Below, piece by piece: positions 36,400-49,026 of a DNA stretch of 64,000 nt. Each line of letters begins with the position of its first letter. The stretch's first letter is position 1. The notes under the pieces are model-generated. The model saw only the letters and a list, made by a program, of their open reading frames with translations, did not search any database and was not told where the DNA came from. The DNA comes from Bisporella sp. PMI_857 (taxonomy: Eukaryota > Ascomycota > Leotiomycetes > Helotiales > Helotiaceae): positions 620,001 through 684,000 of the forward strand of contig JAJSPD010000002.1 in assembly GCA_021307315.1 (NCBI GenBank). The letters are read 5' to 3'. The position numbers and the translations under genes were made by a program.

Positions 36400-37469
36400 C
36401 TAAATTATTATGAAATAGTGATGGGAAAGTGAATATGTCGGCTGAGTAGCATCGTCTGGCTGCATGTTACTTACAGCTGTAGTGAGAACAAATCTTATCC
36501 TCTTTGCGTTCACAAGGGTAGTCGCTATAGGAGATGGTGTACTTTTTTTGGTGAAAAGACTCTCCAGACTAGATATTTGATAGGTCTCAATGTATTTGAG
36601 ATCACACTCTCGGATCTTCGGATTTGCGTGCCCTTTGTACTCTTCCAGAATCTGGCCGACTTCCCAACCCATGAGAAGGCGTAGGACTGCAACAGCACAG
36701 CCGGTCCGATGCTATAGAAAATGAGAACGAGTTGAAAGTACAGGCAGGGGAATAAGTTACCCTTCCTTGATTACAGTGTATGAGTAAAGGATGATTGTCC
36801 TGATTCAAGACTACTTCCATGATCGATTGCATGGTATTATTTGGAATACCGGCCTTAGTGCCCTCCATTTCGATGACGATATGGCGAATTCCGTGAGCAT
36901 TTGTGAAGCAGTTAAATTCGGGTGAAAACTCCTTATTGACCAGAGATCTATAAGATATTAACCTCTGACCAGCATCAGTAGCATCAAGAAATTGACATAC
37001 ATAATCGTCTTCAAACAGATAGTCTCTAGAAACCCCAGGTCTCCGTTCATTGGAAAGCTACTGCGATATATTGTCCCAGGAATAACGGTTCCAAAATTGA
37101 GCGGCCGTCCACCTACTCTCTCTTTGGTCAGATCTTTGACAGCCTGTTGGCTTTTCTCCACTAGAACTGACAGTTAATGCCACATAAAGATTAGCGAAAC
37201 CAGTATGGCGATATACCTTGTTTGCCCATGTCCGCCATTGTCTTTGGTAACAGTCCACTGAGGTCCTTTCCTAGATCCACTCGTTGGATATTGCCTGTAT
37301 CGTTGCTTCTCTGAGAAACCCTTGGATCCCTTTGTAACTTCTCTTTGGTTTTCTCGTCACAACCGCTATGGCGATGTAATCCGGTTCCTCCGTTCATATT
37401 AACCCCTTGCTCTTCATCAAATAATCTAGTCGATCTCCGGGAAACCGTGGTGATAGTCGCCTCGGCCAT
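36400..37469 (-). CDS. SIW14-like atypical dual-specificity / inositol-pyrophosphate phosphatase
   Basis: Exons 37469-37217, 37160-37001, 36947-36761 and 36711-36400 give 303 residues. An N-terminal basic, disordered region of about 95 residues precedes the PFA-DSP domain: RPLNFGTVIPGTIYRSSFPM, FLETICLKTI, HPLLIHCNQGRHRTGCAV, then the C-terminal helix VGQILEEYKGHANPKIREC. Catalytic residues are Cys196 and Arg202. Yeast Siw14 (Oca3) removes the beta-phosphate of 5-InsP7 and affects stress signalling; a similar activity is inferred. The P-loop has Arg200 where the family usually has Lys (HCxxGKHRTG), and this codon sits directly at an exon end (AGG then GTAACT). The last 20 residues (SNMQPDD onward) follow a GTAAGT-like donor at about 36473, so the true C-terminus may be spliced differently. 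Confidence 0.87.
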
Positions 37470-38489
37470 ATTTCTTCTTCCCCAAGGTAGATTAAGTGTG
37501 TAATGATTGGCCCGCGGTCGTATCGCGTGTTAAGATCTCTGTGGGAACCGAGACAAATGGAGTGCTGCGTCCAACCTCAAATGAGGCTGCAACTAACAGG
37601 TTGGAGTAAGAGGAGCGAAGGCATAGTGTCTTCTCTTCTTGGTGCGGTATTTATGGATGGTGAGGCGATGACTGTGGTTGGAATTCAAAAAAGCAGTCTG
37701 AAAAGAAATTGGCCAAATGTTGAGAGATTGACTGTGTGGTGGTCCGGTGTGTAGCTTAACGAACGGATCGAAGTTACCAAGCTTGGTGCTAAGGTTTATT
37801 TCCTTAGCCCTAGCTCCGTGAGCCAAATAGGGAATGATGCGTATTACAGATTATCGTAGGCGATAGTAAACGGCATGTTTACCGCGGCATGGGGAGTAGC
37901 CTGATTGCGAGGGAGTGTATTTGATTTACCGTCTGGAAATTGCCTGCCTTTTTTTTTATTCAAGATGAGGCGAGTTATGAGGTTGTCAATGGTGGTTGGG
38001 CTGTTTGTCTAGACCCCTGCAGCGACAATCGATGTCCCCTGACGGTGTGTGCGGCCGCTCATGCCGCTCCCGTCTTGCCCAGACCCGCAGTTCCTGAGCT
38101 CAACCACGACAGGGAGGCTCGTCTCGAGCCTTTATAATAGATAATTATTATTATGGTTTGAGGCATGATGTATGCTTTTTTACATGCACTACCTTGAACT
38201 CGGATGCATATATGACAATGATAAATCACCGTGCGGAGTTCGCTGAAATTCATGTATGAGAATGCGTTAGTCACCCTAGTACTCAACAAAGTGTGCTCAT
38301 TTCGAATACAAGTGCTAGCAAATTTACATTTCCTTCTAAAATTGTTAACATGTATAAGCAATTGCCCCCCCCCCCCCCCCCACCCAAAAAAAACCCCAAA
38401 ATAACCTAGTCCAGCTTGTCCTCTGCCTTGCCAATGATAATACCATCCTCCAGCAGTCTCCCACATCTTCAGGGCCGACTCGAAATCAT
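37470..38489. other. intergenic between tandem minus-strand genes
   Basis: 1.0 kb holding the SIW14-like promoter and the terminator of the small secreted-protein gene. It includes a C17 homopolymer at 38365-38381 followed by ACCC, A8 and C4. Several short frames overlap; none is supported. Confidence 0.5.
38365..38381. repeat. poly(C) tract, C17
   Basis: Seventeen consecutive cytosines on +, so guanines on the coding strand of the adjacent secreted-protein gene, about 110 bp beyond its stop. Length is likely unreliable in sequencing. Confidence 0.9.
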
Positions 38490-39299
38490 TCACTCTACCG
38501 ATTCAGAGTCAGTAACCACTGTTGGGGGCGTGCTTTTTAAGGTCACTGGGAATGTGCCGTCTAGGGTTGTCGCTCCAGCTCCATCCCAGTACAGGGCGAA
38601 AACTCCTGTGTCATTGGTAGGAACCGCCGCAAATTGCATCTGATAGTCGGATTCAGATGCCGCGTATGCTACTTGAGTTCCAAACCAGGAAAACCCTGAA
38701 GAAACGGCGTCGGTTGGTAGATCATCGCTAGTAGCAAAGCCGACTTGGTTGAAAGTTGCAGCAGTAGGGATGATATACAAATCCAGCGTCTCATTGAAGC
38801 TTGTCGAAGTCGAATTGGCCGTTATGGTCCACGGAACTGTTGTGTCATCGGAGTCTCTGGGCCATCTTTGTCAGCAAGTCTTTCTAGAAAAAAATTAAAA
38901 CTCGGCCACTCAAGCAAGAAACATCCCGCAAGTTTGGGTAGATAGGTCTCTCCGATATCTGATCGTAGAGCTCTGTCATATCCTAATGAGGTGGAGAACG
39001 GCGTTCACTCTACTAAGATATTTGCTTACGTTGTGAACGTGATGTTGGTGTTCGTTGTTGCCGAGCTCAACGGGGTTCTTCCGATATATGCAAGACCTAG
39101 CATGTCAGTATGAAGATTCGATTGACCGAAGTACCATACCGTCTGCATAGAAGACATGATCACCGCGTATCTCAACATCAGTTCCCACACCATACGCGAA
39201 AATACTAACACCAGAGACAGTATCACGCCTGATTGTCGCTGCGCTCGATGTTGATGCGCTTCCCAGAACACAGGCTACGGCGGCGTAGATGAATAGCAT
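38490..39299 (-). CDS. small secreted protein of unknown function (197 aa)
   Basis: Exons 39299-39140, 39096-39030 and 38856-38490 give 197 residues. The N-terminus is a clear signal peptide (MLFIYAAVACVLGSASTSSA) followed by a Kex2-type dibasic site IRRD at residues 23-26. The mature part is acidic, Thr/Ser/Ala-rich, beta-strand-like (GVSIFAYGVGTDVEIRGDHVFY, split here only for description) and has no cysteine, unusual for a small secreted fungal protein. Four N-glycosylation sequons are visible (NIT, NST, NET, NDT). I do not recognise a family. It may be a cell-surface or extracellular protein; any effector role would be guesswork. The second intron is 173 nt, longer than its neighbours. 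Confidence 0.8.
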
Positions 39300-40427
39300 T
39301 TTCGTGTAGAGGAGACAAACGACTTTCGAATTGAGATCTTCGATAAATGAGAGTGAAATGATAGATTTAAGATTGAAGCAAGTTGTATGTGAGCACTTAT
39401 GTACTTTATCTCTGCTTCAAAAACTTTATCCTGGAGTGAAGAGGGGCTAGGTAATTTTACCACTATAACATTTTTCCTATAGTATACTCACTTTGGAGAG
39501 TTACGTATCATCCCTGGAGCCTCAAAAGTTTACCGTTACGTATGCAAGTCTAAGCCGCAGCTAATACCAATACAAGAGATGTTAAGGGGTCAAGCATTGT
39601 TCTTCTCGCTTGTCGTCGTCAGCACCGTTATGTGGGGAGATATGTTTGCATATTTTCACGTGACGTGTTTCAGGAAGTACCCAGGTACTATTTAAGGCCC
39701 TAGATGAGATGAAGGTATCCCAAATATGCTACGTATGCTCTGTTCTATCGGATCATTCTCTAGAAGAAGACAAGTTTATCCACAGCTTTGTCGGCATGTT
39801 CCGCAAGAAATCACAAATGGTTTAAGAACAACACCATTTTAGGAACCTTCTCCACTGGCATAATGGACCAGATCTACATCGCTTGATAGTTTTGTTTGAT
39901 GGTTCGTCTCCCTTTTACTTACAGCCGAAAATAGTTGCGCCTCCGCCTAACTAGCAGCCCGCAACGACTCGTGGTATCTCATTTTCAGCCTCACAACCCA
40001 AGTTCACCCTCACTCATTGTAGATAGGAGAGAGCTATGACGCCTATTTCGGGCTATCGGAAGCTTGTAATGTCTTAAGCTCGAGCGTAAGCATTGCTTGA
40101 ATGGAGGCAAGCAATTTTTTCTGGCCAGTAAGATGCGAGTATCCAGAGTCATGAACTGACGTTGTCATATTCGTTCTCCTACAGCGCCACGAATCTACGA
40201 TATCTATTTTCTGAGTTCGGACTCGGAGTTCAGGAGACCATGGCGTACTCAATCTCATTGTGGAAGGGCGCAAAGATTCTGGCGATGTATAAAGTTGCCG
40301 TTTTTCTCCTGCAGTGTTGACCACCATCAACATCATCATCCATTCATTAGGTTCTCTCTTTCAAGGAAGGGTTCACTCCAAAAATATTGTTGCCATCACT
40401 CGTTCGTTCCTTACCTGTATTACCAGG
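39300..40427. promoter_or_regulatory. divergent promoter region, secreted protein / laccase
   Basis: 1.1 kb between divergent starts. A TATAAAG box at 40288-40294 sits 134 nt upstream of the laccase ATG, a sensible distance for its core promoter. No metal-response or xenobiotic element is evident by eye. Confidence 0.6.
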
Positions 40428-42451
40428 ATGCAGTTCACTAAATCTTTCCTATCTCTCACTCTGAGCTTGCTTTTATCGAAAGCAGTTGCCGTTCCTCGTC
40501 CGGCCCCTCTTGGAAGGAGATGTGTTAACTCAGCAGAAGACCGTTCTTGCTGGTCAGATTCGTTTGATCTGTCAACCAACTATTATGACGAAGTACCCGA
40601 TACGGGTGAGACTGTGGAAGTAAGGCATTCCTTGTCAGAACTCAGTTTGAAGCAAGAGCTGACCATGTCTAGGTTTGGCTTGAGCTTGTGAACACAACGG
40701 CTGCTCTTGACGGCGTTTCCAGGAATGTTCTCACCGTTAATGGCACCTTCCCAGGGCCTACTATTATTGCGAATTGGGGAGATACTGTTGGTAAGATGAT
40801 TCCCTTCCATATTCTTGAAAGAAAGTTAACAGATTTTAGTTGTCCATCTGACGAAGTATGTACTTGCGACGGGAAGAATCATATTCACAAATTTCAACAG
40901 CTAACCTGAAACGCTTATAGTGGACTTGCCAACAATGGAACTGGTCTGCATTTCCACGGAATCCGTCAGAATTACACCAATGAGATGGACGGTGTGCCAT
41001 CAATTACTCAGTGCCCAGTGGCTCCTGGCGAAGTACGCTGGCCACTCGTTTGGATATTATCTTTGCTGACTCTTTTAGTCAATCACCTATACCTGGCGGG
41101 CAACTCAATACGGATCTACCTGGTGTAAGTATATGCCTTTGGACAAGTGCCCACATGAAGACTTCTTGCTGCAAAAACTAATGTTCCTTCTATAGACCAC
41201 TCACATTTTGCTCTCCAAGCATGGGAAGGAGTTCTTGGAGGAATAATTATCAATGGGCCTGCTTCAGGCAATTATGATACAGATATGGGCGTTAGTAAGT
41301 AACACTAGCATATATACTTGCTTTATGACACTTCGGTTAGCTGATTTCCATAAGTGTTTCTAAATGACTGGTCACACGAGACTGCAGATGCTTTATATGA
41401 AGAAGCCCAAACTAGTGGCCCGCCAACGCTTGACAACGGGCTTATCAATGGTACAAATACCTACGAGGATGCTGGATCACGCTTCACCATGAATGTCACA
41501 GCTGGCAACACCCACAGGATCAGATTGATTAATGGCGCGATTGATACCCACTTTAAGTTCATGATTGACGATCACAACCTAACAGTCATTGCGATGGATC
41601 TCGTTCCTATCGTACCTTACTCGACCCAAGTGCTCAGTATCGGGATGGGCCAACGATACGACGTGATAGTTGACGCTACTGAGTCATCGGGAAACTACTG
41701 GATCAGAGCAATTCCTCAAGAAAGTTGCTCGGAAAATTCTAATACTGATGATATCAAAGGCATAATGCGTTACGATGCCACCGATACGAGTGACCCCGAA
41801 ACGAGTGCCTATACATACACGGATTCGTGCCTGGATGAGGACCTCTCTTCGCTCGTCCCCTATGTCTCGCTGGATGCTGATTCAGAATCTGTCTCAGAGG
41901 ATCTCGCAGTAACAGTCGGCCGATCCAACAACGTCTTCAAATGGTACATGGCAGGAACGACGTTTCTGTCATCATGGGAGTCACCTACTCTTCTTCAGAT
42001 CGCCAATGATGTCACTGAGTACACCACACAAGAGCACGTTATTGACCTTCCTACAGCAGACCAATGGGTGTACTTCATCATCGAGACGGCTAATACCGTT
42101 CCACACCCTATTCATCTTCACGGCCATGACTTCTGGATTCTTGCTCAAGCGACCGGAACATACAGTGCAGACAGCACAACATTGAATCTCGACAATCCTC
42201 CTAGAAGAGATGTTGCTATGCTGCCAGGAGCAGGTTATTTGGTGATTGCATTTATCACGGATAATCCTGGAGCATGGCTGATGCATTGCCATATTGGATG
42301 GCATACATCAGAGGGATTTGCTCTTCAGCTTATCGAGCGCTACGACGAGATTGAGGCTCTGACTGATCTCGACACCCTTAACTCAACTTGTATTGCATGG
42401 GAAGAATATGCTGAATCATCAGGCGTTGAACAAGAGGATTCTGGGGTATAA
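40428..42451 (+). CDS. laccase (multicopper oxidase), secreted
   Basis: Seven exons (40428-40619, 40673-40790, 40840-40855, 40921-41032, 41079-41124, 41196-41294, 41355-42451) give 559 residues. It oxidises phenolic substrates and reduces O2 to water. A signal peptide ([20 protein letters not shown]) precedes the first cupredoxin domain. All four copper-ligand blocks are present: [29 protein letters not shown] and [13 protein letters not shown]. The DTVVVHLTNG stretch is rebuilt through a 16-nt exon (40840-40855). The protein ends EQEDSGV, matching the DSG(L/I/V) C-terminal plug typical of ascomycete laccases, which is usually the mature end. Roles of such enzymes include lignin or humus oxidation, pigment formation and detoxification; which applies here is unknown. 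Confidence 0.95.
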
Positions 42452-45400
42452 ATATTGGGGATTGGCGTTTTCTTTTCTCAGTTTCCTTGCTGTTATTCGG
42501 GGTGTTGGGGGTTTTGTGATTTTGGATATGTTGAGAGTGCAGTATAGAAAGAATTTATCTTATGATACATATATGCCGGCTGAATCTCTTCATATGTAAT
42601 ATTAAGGTGGTTTATCTCCCGTTCTCAGCCGGGAACTGGCAAAAATCGCGTCAGTGCGAACTCCTCTGACAATTGAGAGCGTAAGAGTTTTGGGATTGGA
42701 CAGCTCGCCGTTTGTATCCACTACAGTCTTCTCATGCTAACCTGTTCATCAAAGAAATTTTCGCCAATCTCCTAAGATCTCTTTTTTATATGCCAAACTA
42801 ATGTTTACAGAAATACCCTACACCATTGCATTATTGATGTTTTTGTTGTTTGTTGGACCCATATGCATTACATTTAACCATCTGCAAATTTCATCCCCCC
42901 ACCGGCTCCAGCCTAAGTGTCTGATGCTCGGGCGTTCATAGAGTTCCTTGGCTTGAGATGGCATGAGCACGTTCATACTAAGTTAACAAATCATCTCGAG
43001 GCTCGGGCGATACATTGGACTGGACGACTAAAGCTGACTTGAAAAATCGGCTTACATAATGTTGTGCTTATATAATATGCCAAGGACCACACCTCAGATG
43101 AAACACGTTATGAAATGTGGCTCTTACACTTTTTACAGCACACATTTCCTCAAAGCATCGAACTCTAAACAAGTATGATGCTTTTTCGGTTCGACAGCTG
43201 TCAACTGACAGCCCTCAAGATAACACCTAGAGTCGCTCGTCCTCTTACACGATAGGCAGCACAGCCTCTCGCACGCGCTGGAAAACCCTCGGCTCATGTT
43301 TCTGCATGCAATCTGGGTGAGAGCATGAACGCTGCGCCTTCTCAAGCTCGTCACAGAAAGGCCTGATAAAGTTTGAATAGATCAGGTGAAACCAGTCTGG
43401 CTAGTTTAGGGGAGGGGACGTGGTCTCACTGGCTCGGATCTAAACATGCAGACCATCCACCACCCGGCAGATCGCTGAAACACGGAGACATCTGGTCTTG
43501 GTCCAATCACGAAACCAACGGCTCTTTCTGGTAGATGGCACAGATTCCTAACGTCGCTCTCATGGAAATGCCTAAGCTCCTTCCCACTACGCCATTCGCT
43601 GATGGTGTTTAGCATCATTGCCAGTATTGTGGTCGCCGCGTTGAGAGGAGGAGGGGGATATTGCAACCAAATTTCGAGCAATGGTTTTTTTTTATTAAAA
43701 AAAAAAAAAATGACTCGGAAAGAAAAGCAGCAATTAAGTCCTAAGTTTTATTAACAAGCGAGTATTGAAGGAGGCATTAAGCATCATCATTATCGTCATC
43801 ATTAGAGAGTAAACCTTTGCCAGACCGCAGGAGCAATGGTTGAAGGATAGTTCCACCACAGCATCACGATAACATTCGACAGCCTCATGCTCCGATAAAA
43901 AAGGTGCACACAAGGCTGCATGTTCTTTCCCAGGTGGGGTCTCGTATAGCTGCAGACTTACCCGTCATTAGTCTTAGGTGGTTGAATATTCCATCCAGGA
44001 CCGTATTTTGCCAGGCTCTTTGACTACCGAGCTGCATCGAACCGTCTGTTTATGTAAACTTCCGGTCAGTCGCCAGATATTGCGCATGTCACAAGTGTCC
44101 CAGCGTTGCGCTATTGATCTCAAGTGTCAAACATTTCGTTCAAGTGCTGTCTTCCCTAACATTTCTTTCGCTCGAACTGAAATCAGTCACAGCGCTTGTT
44201 CCGCCATCTGTACGAAGCATTATCCTGTTGTGTAGACACAGCCAAGTGATCTGATGGCGGTGCAGTTATCATCGAGTGGGAAAAGCTATGCTTAGTTTAT
44301 ATTCCCTGAGAAGATCGTACGCATGCTTCATGATCGGCGTTGGGATTATCGCGAAACACGGCAATTCTCAAATATCTGTCTCAAAGGACTTAGTCAGCCG
44401 ATATCAAGCTCGCCATCGTTCGTAGATGTCTGGATCCGGAACCCTTGCGTCTTGGCCACTATCGACAAGGCTCTAAACATGAGCCCTGCCCAGCGCATGG
44501 ATCAATCTGAGGGAAGTGTGGGGAATCTTCAACCTCAAACACTGGCCGAGTCCCCGTTTCTTGATAATTAATGCACTATGCAACAAGCACTTTTCCCATA
44601 CCCTTCGGTACCACAATTGATTGATCCTTCAGCATTCAGAGTTTAGTATCAGCTTATTTTCCCATCCCACATGTGGTGCTCATGTCGTTCGCCGTTGTCT
44701 CTTCTGTTGTCTTGTCTCCAGTACAGTACCCATCAACCAAACGTGGTCAATTCTGGACGCATATCATATCCGCTCTAGCCTCACATCATCAGTAGTCTAA
44801 GTGGCTAATCTTGACCTCGTCCTATCTTCGAACGCTGGATCAGCTCCGGTTTCTATCTTTCGTTCTTCCATTACGGTTGCATAGCAGCATCCAATTCTCA
44901 TCGGGAATACCAGCTCGTCGTATACTGCCCTAATCTAGCTGAAGCCGCTCAAAGTATCTGCCCACAGTGACTCGATCTTTGCCCTAATAGATCCAGACAT
45001 TTAAGCGGACTGCAGTCCATGCTTCAAAGTCACAGATTTCCGGGAAATCTTATATTATTCTTTCCGGGCCTTGGAAGATTCTGCTCCACGACCTGATTTG
45101 GTGCGATTCACTCAGCCTCTGTAGACCGTTTCGAATGTTTCCGGTAAGGTCAGTGCATTGTCGGACATTGATCTCAACACCCAGATTATCTGCTCGCAAG
45201 ATCCATGCAAGTTTAGTCCCAATTCAAGTCACCAGTCGTCTCTTCATATCTACCCGGAAGCTGGCATTTGTCAACGCACCTTCACCATTTACATGACATA
45301 TCTGAAACGACTTCTCTTGGCCAGCCTGGTTTGCGGCTACATATCTTCGACGTTCCCACTAAGAAACGGATGATCACCGAGTGATCTTCAAGCTGATAAT

Positions 45401-45544
45401 ACTTCAACTCATGGTCCGCCGAGCGACTTCCAAAGTTTTTATACTTCATCAAGAAGTCTAGTTCCCCATTGGTTATATGCTTGAGAAGATTGAGGACCAA
45501 GAACGAAATAGACCAAGTCTCCCAGAAGTTTTGATAACTACGAG
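42452..45544. other. intergenic, no supported gene (3.1 kb)
   Basis: Lies between laccase and the Cys/His-block protein, both on +. Short frames only (up to 91 codons). A T9 run (43685-43693) and an A14 run (43697-43710) are adjacent, and a CAT/ATC-rich patch lies at about 43778-43805. The last kilobase probably contains the promoter and a long leader of the downstream gene. No transposon features seen. Confidence 0.45.
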
Positions 45545-48249
45545 ATGGACGTCACATCACTATTAAATTCGAATAGCACGGCGTCGACTGCTGAGCAGAC
45601 GGAGGTGCAAATTGATATTAGCCGCACAAGAAATCGGACACCATGGGATGCAGGAGGCTATTCATTACCCATCAACACCATTTCAAGAGGCCCAAACCCC
45701 TCTCAGAACATGTCTAATCGCCTTGACCAAGAAAATCAGACTCCAACATCGCCGAAGCAACATAAATTTTCAGACAGTCGGAGCAGTCTCTCATCCTTCA
45801 CATCCTCTTTACACTCCACGAGTCATTCCACGAGTCACTCCAGGTTCTCGTCCATGTCAACGATCAATAGCAACAGTGACCAAGATCTGAACACAGTTCC
45901 TACTGATGAGGCACCAACTATAACCAAATCTGCTCTAAAATCTTTGGATTTAGCTGTCATCTCCCCGAAAGATAATTCCCCAAGCACAATTCCTTCTCCC
46001 GCCGGATCCCTTGACGCTCTTGCACTTGCTGAGCATCATACATTCGCTCCGCAACTACTTCCGCAAGACACAAATGGATCGACGCAAACAATACCCGAGG
46101 ATAACGAGAAGTCGAGCATATCGTCTCAATACACTTCACAAGGACGGCCGAGCTCCCCCAGCGATGCTATCTTAATCAAGCGGACCGCGGTGCCCATTTT
46201 ACGAGTCGACACAGCGGTCCCTATTTTAAGAGCTGACACAGCAGATGCACGGTTCCATGGAGCAAGTCAGCATAACTCGTGAGTAATATGTGCTTTGTTT
46301 TGACTATCCTTTTGTCTGCGTTGTTTTTCATGCCACTTTGACTATGGGCGGGAATACCCTCTTCCCCGCCAATATTTTTCATATTTGTAGTCGATGTTAC
46401 TAAATACTATACTTTCGGTATTTCCCTTGATTTTTAGAAGATAGCCTGTCGACTGATCGATCAATCCACTTATGGGATGTCTGCTAACGTATCTAGAAAT
46501 AGCTATCTATCAGCTCCACCACTTCATGACTACCAGCACCAATCAGGCAGAAAGTCTCACAAAAGATCAGTGTCGGCCCCAAATTTCCCTCGTTTTGGTA
46601 TCTCCGCAGGCAGAGATCCTATTGATTTCAATGCTCATTCAGCGACGACGGAATACTCTACAAGTATGGCTCGCACACTCGACGCACACTATGACACCAA
46701 ACATTTGGATTTTAATCGGAATCTGCATGTAGTGGCTGAACCTACACCACCTTCATCTCATCATCCAGACATAGCTTCTCCTAGCCCTCTGACATATCAT
46801 CCACCGGATACTCCACCTAGAGCTAGCGCAGAGCCTGAGCCACAGACTGCCACATGTATGTATATTCCCAATTGTGACACAGAGTCGCAACTCCGGAAGG
46901 CCATATCTCACATTTTTGGACGCAACAAGATGTGCACACGTCTTATTCCCCAGCTTGTCTGGGTCCATTATTGCCGTAAACACTATCAGCGCAGTCGGTA
47001 CCGCAATCCCAAGGAGTACGCTAAACTTCAGTGCAACCTCGTGCAAGAACAAATTCGAAGAATTCACAACTGGTCAGAGACAAACGCTGCTAATGGTGAA
47101 CCTGGTGTCGTCCAAGACTGGGGTTTGTCTGTCAGAAAACGCGAGGCGAAGCGGCTAGAAGATGCCAAGAACAAGAAGAGACGCGCTGCTACTCTAGATC
47201 ATGATGTAAGCGATGATGAATCGAGATCAACAGACTTCGTGCCTCCCACAGCCGTCCCACAGTGGTTACTAGACAGCTGCGGTAAAGGATACACTACCCA
47301 GCAGATTCTGGAGATATTCAACCGTCTCCATGCGGCGGTTCTGCAGGATCTTATCCCCCAGTTTCCGGATATTGAGATCCTCCCTAACATCGTCACGGAC
47401 CAAGATGTTCCAAAGTCACCAAAAGGTTATACTAAAAGAGATCAGCAGCCCTTCCACAGTCACCGTCGGTCACAATCTCTAGGTGTTTCGATTAGTTCAA
47501 GTCGAAGAGCAAGCCAGTCTTCCTGGAGCGCGGAAGATTTGACATATGGCTTTCCCGCCCAGAAGAGGCATCGTATCAATGGCTGGGTTGAGGATAGTAT
47601 AGCTGAGCAATTTCAACCAGCGTTTGCTCGCAATGATCGCCAGATCGAGGCAGGAAGACGGGTTCAGCAATTGCCCCATCGCCCGGTATTCGCTAACATC
47701 GAAGAGAATCAAATTATCGAGGAACCAAGCAATGGATATGTTTTGAAAGATCCATCTTATGGCAACTCTGGTAAATCATATGAACAACCACTTCTTAAAG
47801 CGCCCGTACCACAAAGATATAATGGCCAATCGATGGCCGTGCATCTCGAGAGGAGCAATGAAGAGTTGCGAACTGCCAAACGGCCAGCTCATCACCGGTC
47901 TCAGTCAGATATGGGCTTCCCTCGTGGCCGTGCGACATACTCTCCATCGCCAATTATATATACCACAGACCAAACCTTTCAGAACAACTCTTTCCTGCCT
48001 CAAGCCCAGCCTAGGACCATGAGCTACACTCCCTTTCAGTTCCGCCAGGAGCAGTCCACACCAGCGATACTTTCCAACCCACATGTAGTTACAAACAGGC
48101 ACCATCGCCACCAGAGCACACCCATGATTCAAGTTCAGCCTGCCATATACGGGCGCGAAATCCCACCATCTGAACCATTCTACCAATTTTCATATCCACA
48201 GACGCGCATCAATCCCATAGCAGAGGTGGGGCATGCGAGAGATTATTAG
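45545..48249 (+). CDS. disordered regulator-like protein with a conserved Cys/His-rich block (828 aa)
   Basis: Exons 45545-46278 and 46497-48249 with a 218-nt intron give 828 residues; the junction reads QHNS-NSYLSAPP in frame. The first 360 residues are Ser/Thr/Pro-rich, with short repeats such as SLHSTSHSTSHS and the tandem TAVPILRVD / TAVPILRAD. Around residues 364-425 a dense conserved block begins YIPNCDTESQLRKAISHIFG and continues NKMCTRLIPQLVWVHYCRKH with YQRSRYRN. I have met this block in filamentous-fungal proteins sometimes labelled ORP1-like; its cysteines, histidines and basic character suggest metal or nucleic-acid binding, which is inference. A Lys-rich stretch (KNKKRR) and a disordered His/Gln-rich C-terminus follow. 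Likely nuclear and regulatory; targets unknown. Confidence 0.85.
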
Positions 48250-49026
48250 TATAATTTAAACTAGAAAATGTCGTACGAATTTAATCAGCATGGGTTACTG
48301 TTAGTCTCTATACTACACATTGCAGCCACGTTTACCAGCAATACCGATTATGATATTTTACTTTCAATCAATAAGGGGCGAAAAAATTTGGGTTCCGGCG
48401 TCAAGTAGGGAGGCAACACTGTCCGGCACAGTCAGCCCTGCAATCTTTTAAGGAATTATGAAATTGGGAAAAGAAAGGTGCTAGAATGGGAAGAATAATG
48501 TTGGCCGCGCCATGCCCTTCACCTCACAGTAATCTAATTAGACGAATACACATGACTTTTTAACTAACCCATATTTCTCCAATCTCGATCTATTCCTCAT
48601 TATGCCTCCATGTGTGTGCTCAGGGAATCTTGGGGAACGGAGATGTGAAGACTGGGAATGCATTATTCTACCTGTTGGGTCCTAACAGAGGCGTCGTTCT
48701 ACTCGGAGCGTCTTACTCCCCCAGTTTGATAGCGGTTTGTGGCGTCTGCTTACCCCCTGGAGCTAAGCGAGCAGGAGGAGGCTTGGCCCAAGTCTGAGAT
48801 CCGCTTCTCTCAATCGCCATTTCCGCAGGGTGAAACACCCCCATTATGCTTTATGCTATACGAGAGAGAAACTTCACCCAGCAGCGGGTAGAGGATCTTG
48901 ATTTTCACATGAACGGTATTCCTACCTATCCATCTTCCGCAAACCAGTAAAACAAAAACGGGGTTCAAGGTACAAAACAATATTATCTCGATTAAATTAT
49001 AGGGGTATCTAATCAATCAAACATCA
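48250..49026. other. intergenic, convergent 3' ends
   Basis: 777 bp between the stop codons of the Cys/His-block gene (+) and the permease (-). A 61-codon frame at 48612-48797 is not supported. A direct repeat CAAACATCAT/CATCAAACATCATCAAC spans the permease stop region. Confidence 0.5.

Noticed and set aside
43684..43710. Adjacent poly(T) and poly(A) runs as ends of a retroposed element
   Set aside because: No target-site duplication or element body could be identified around them.
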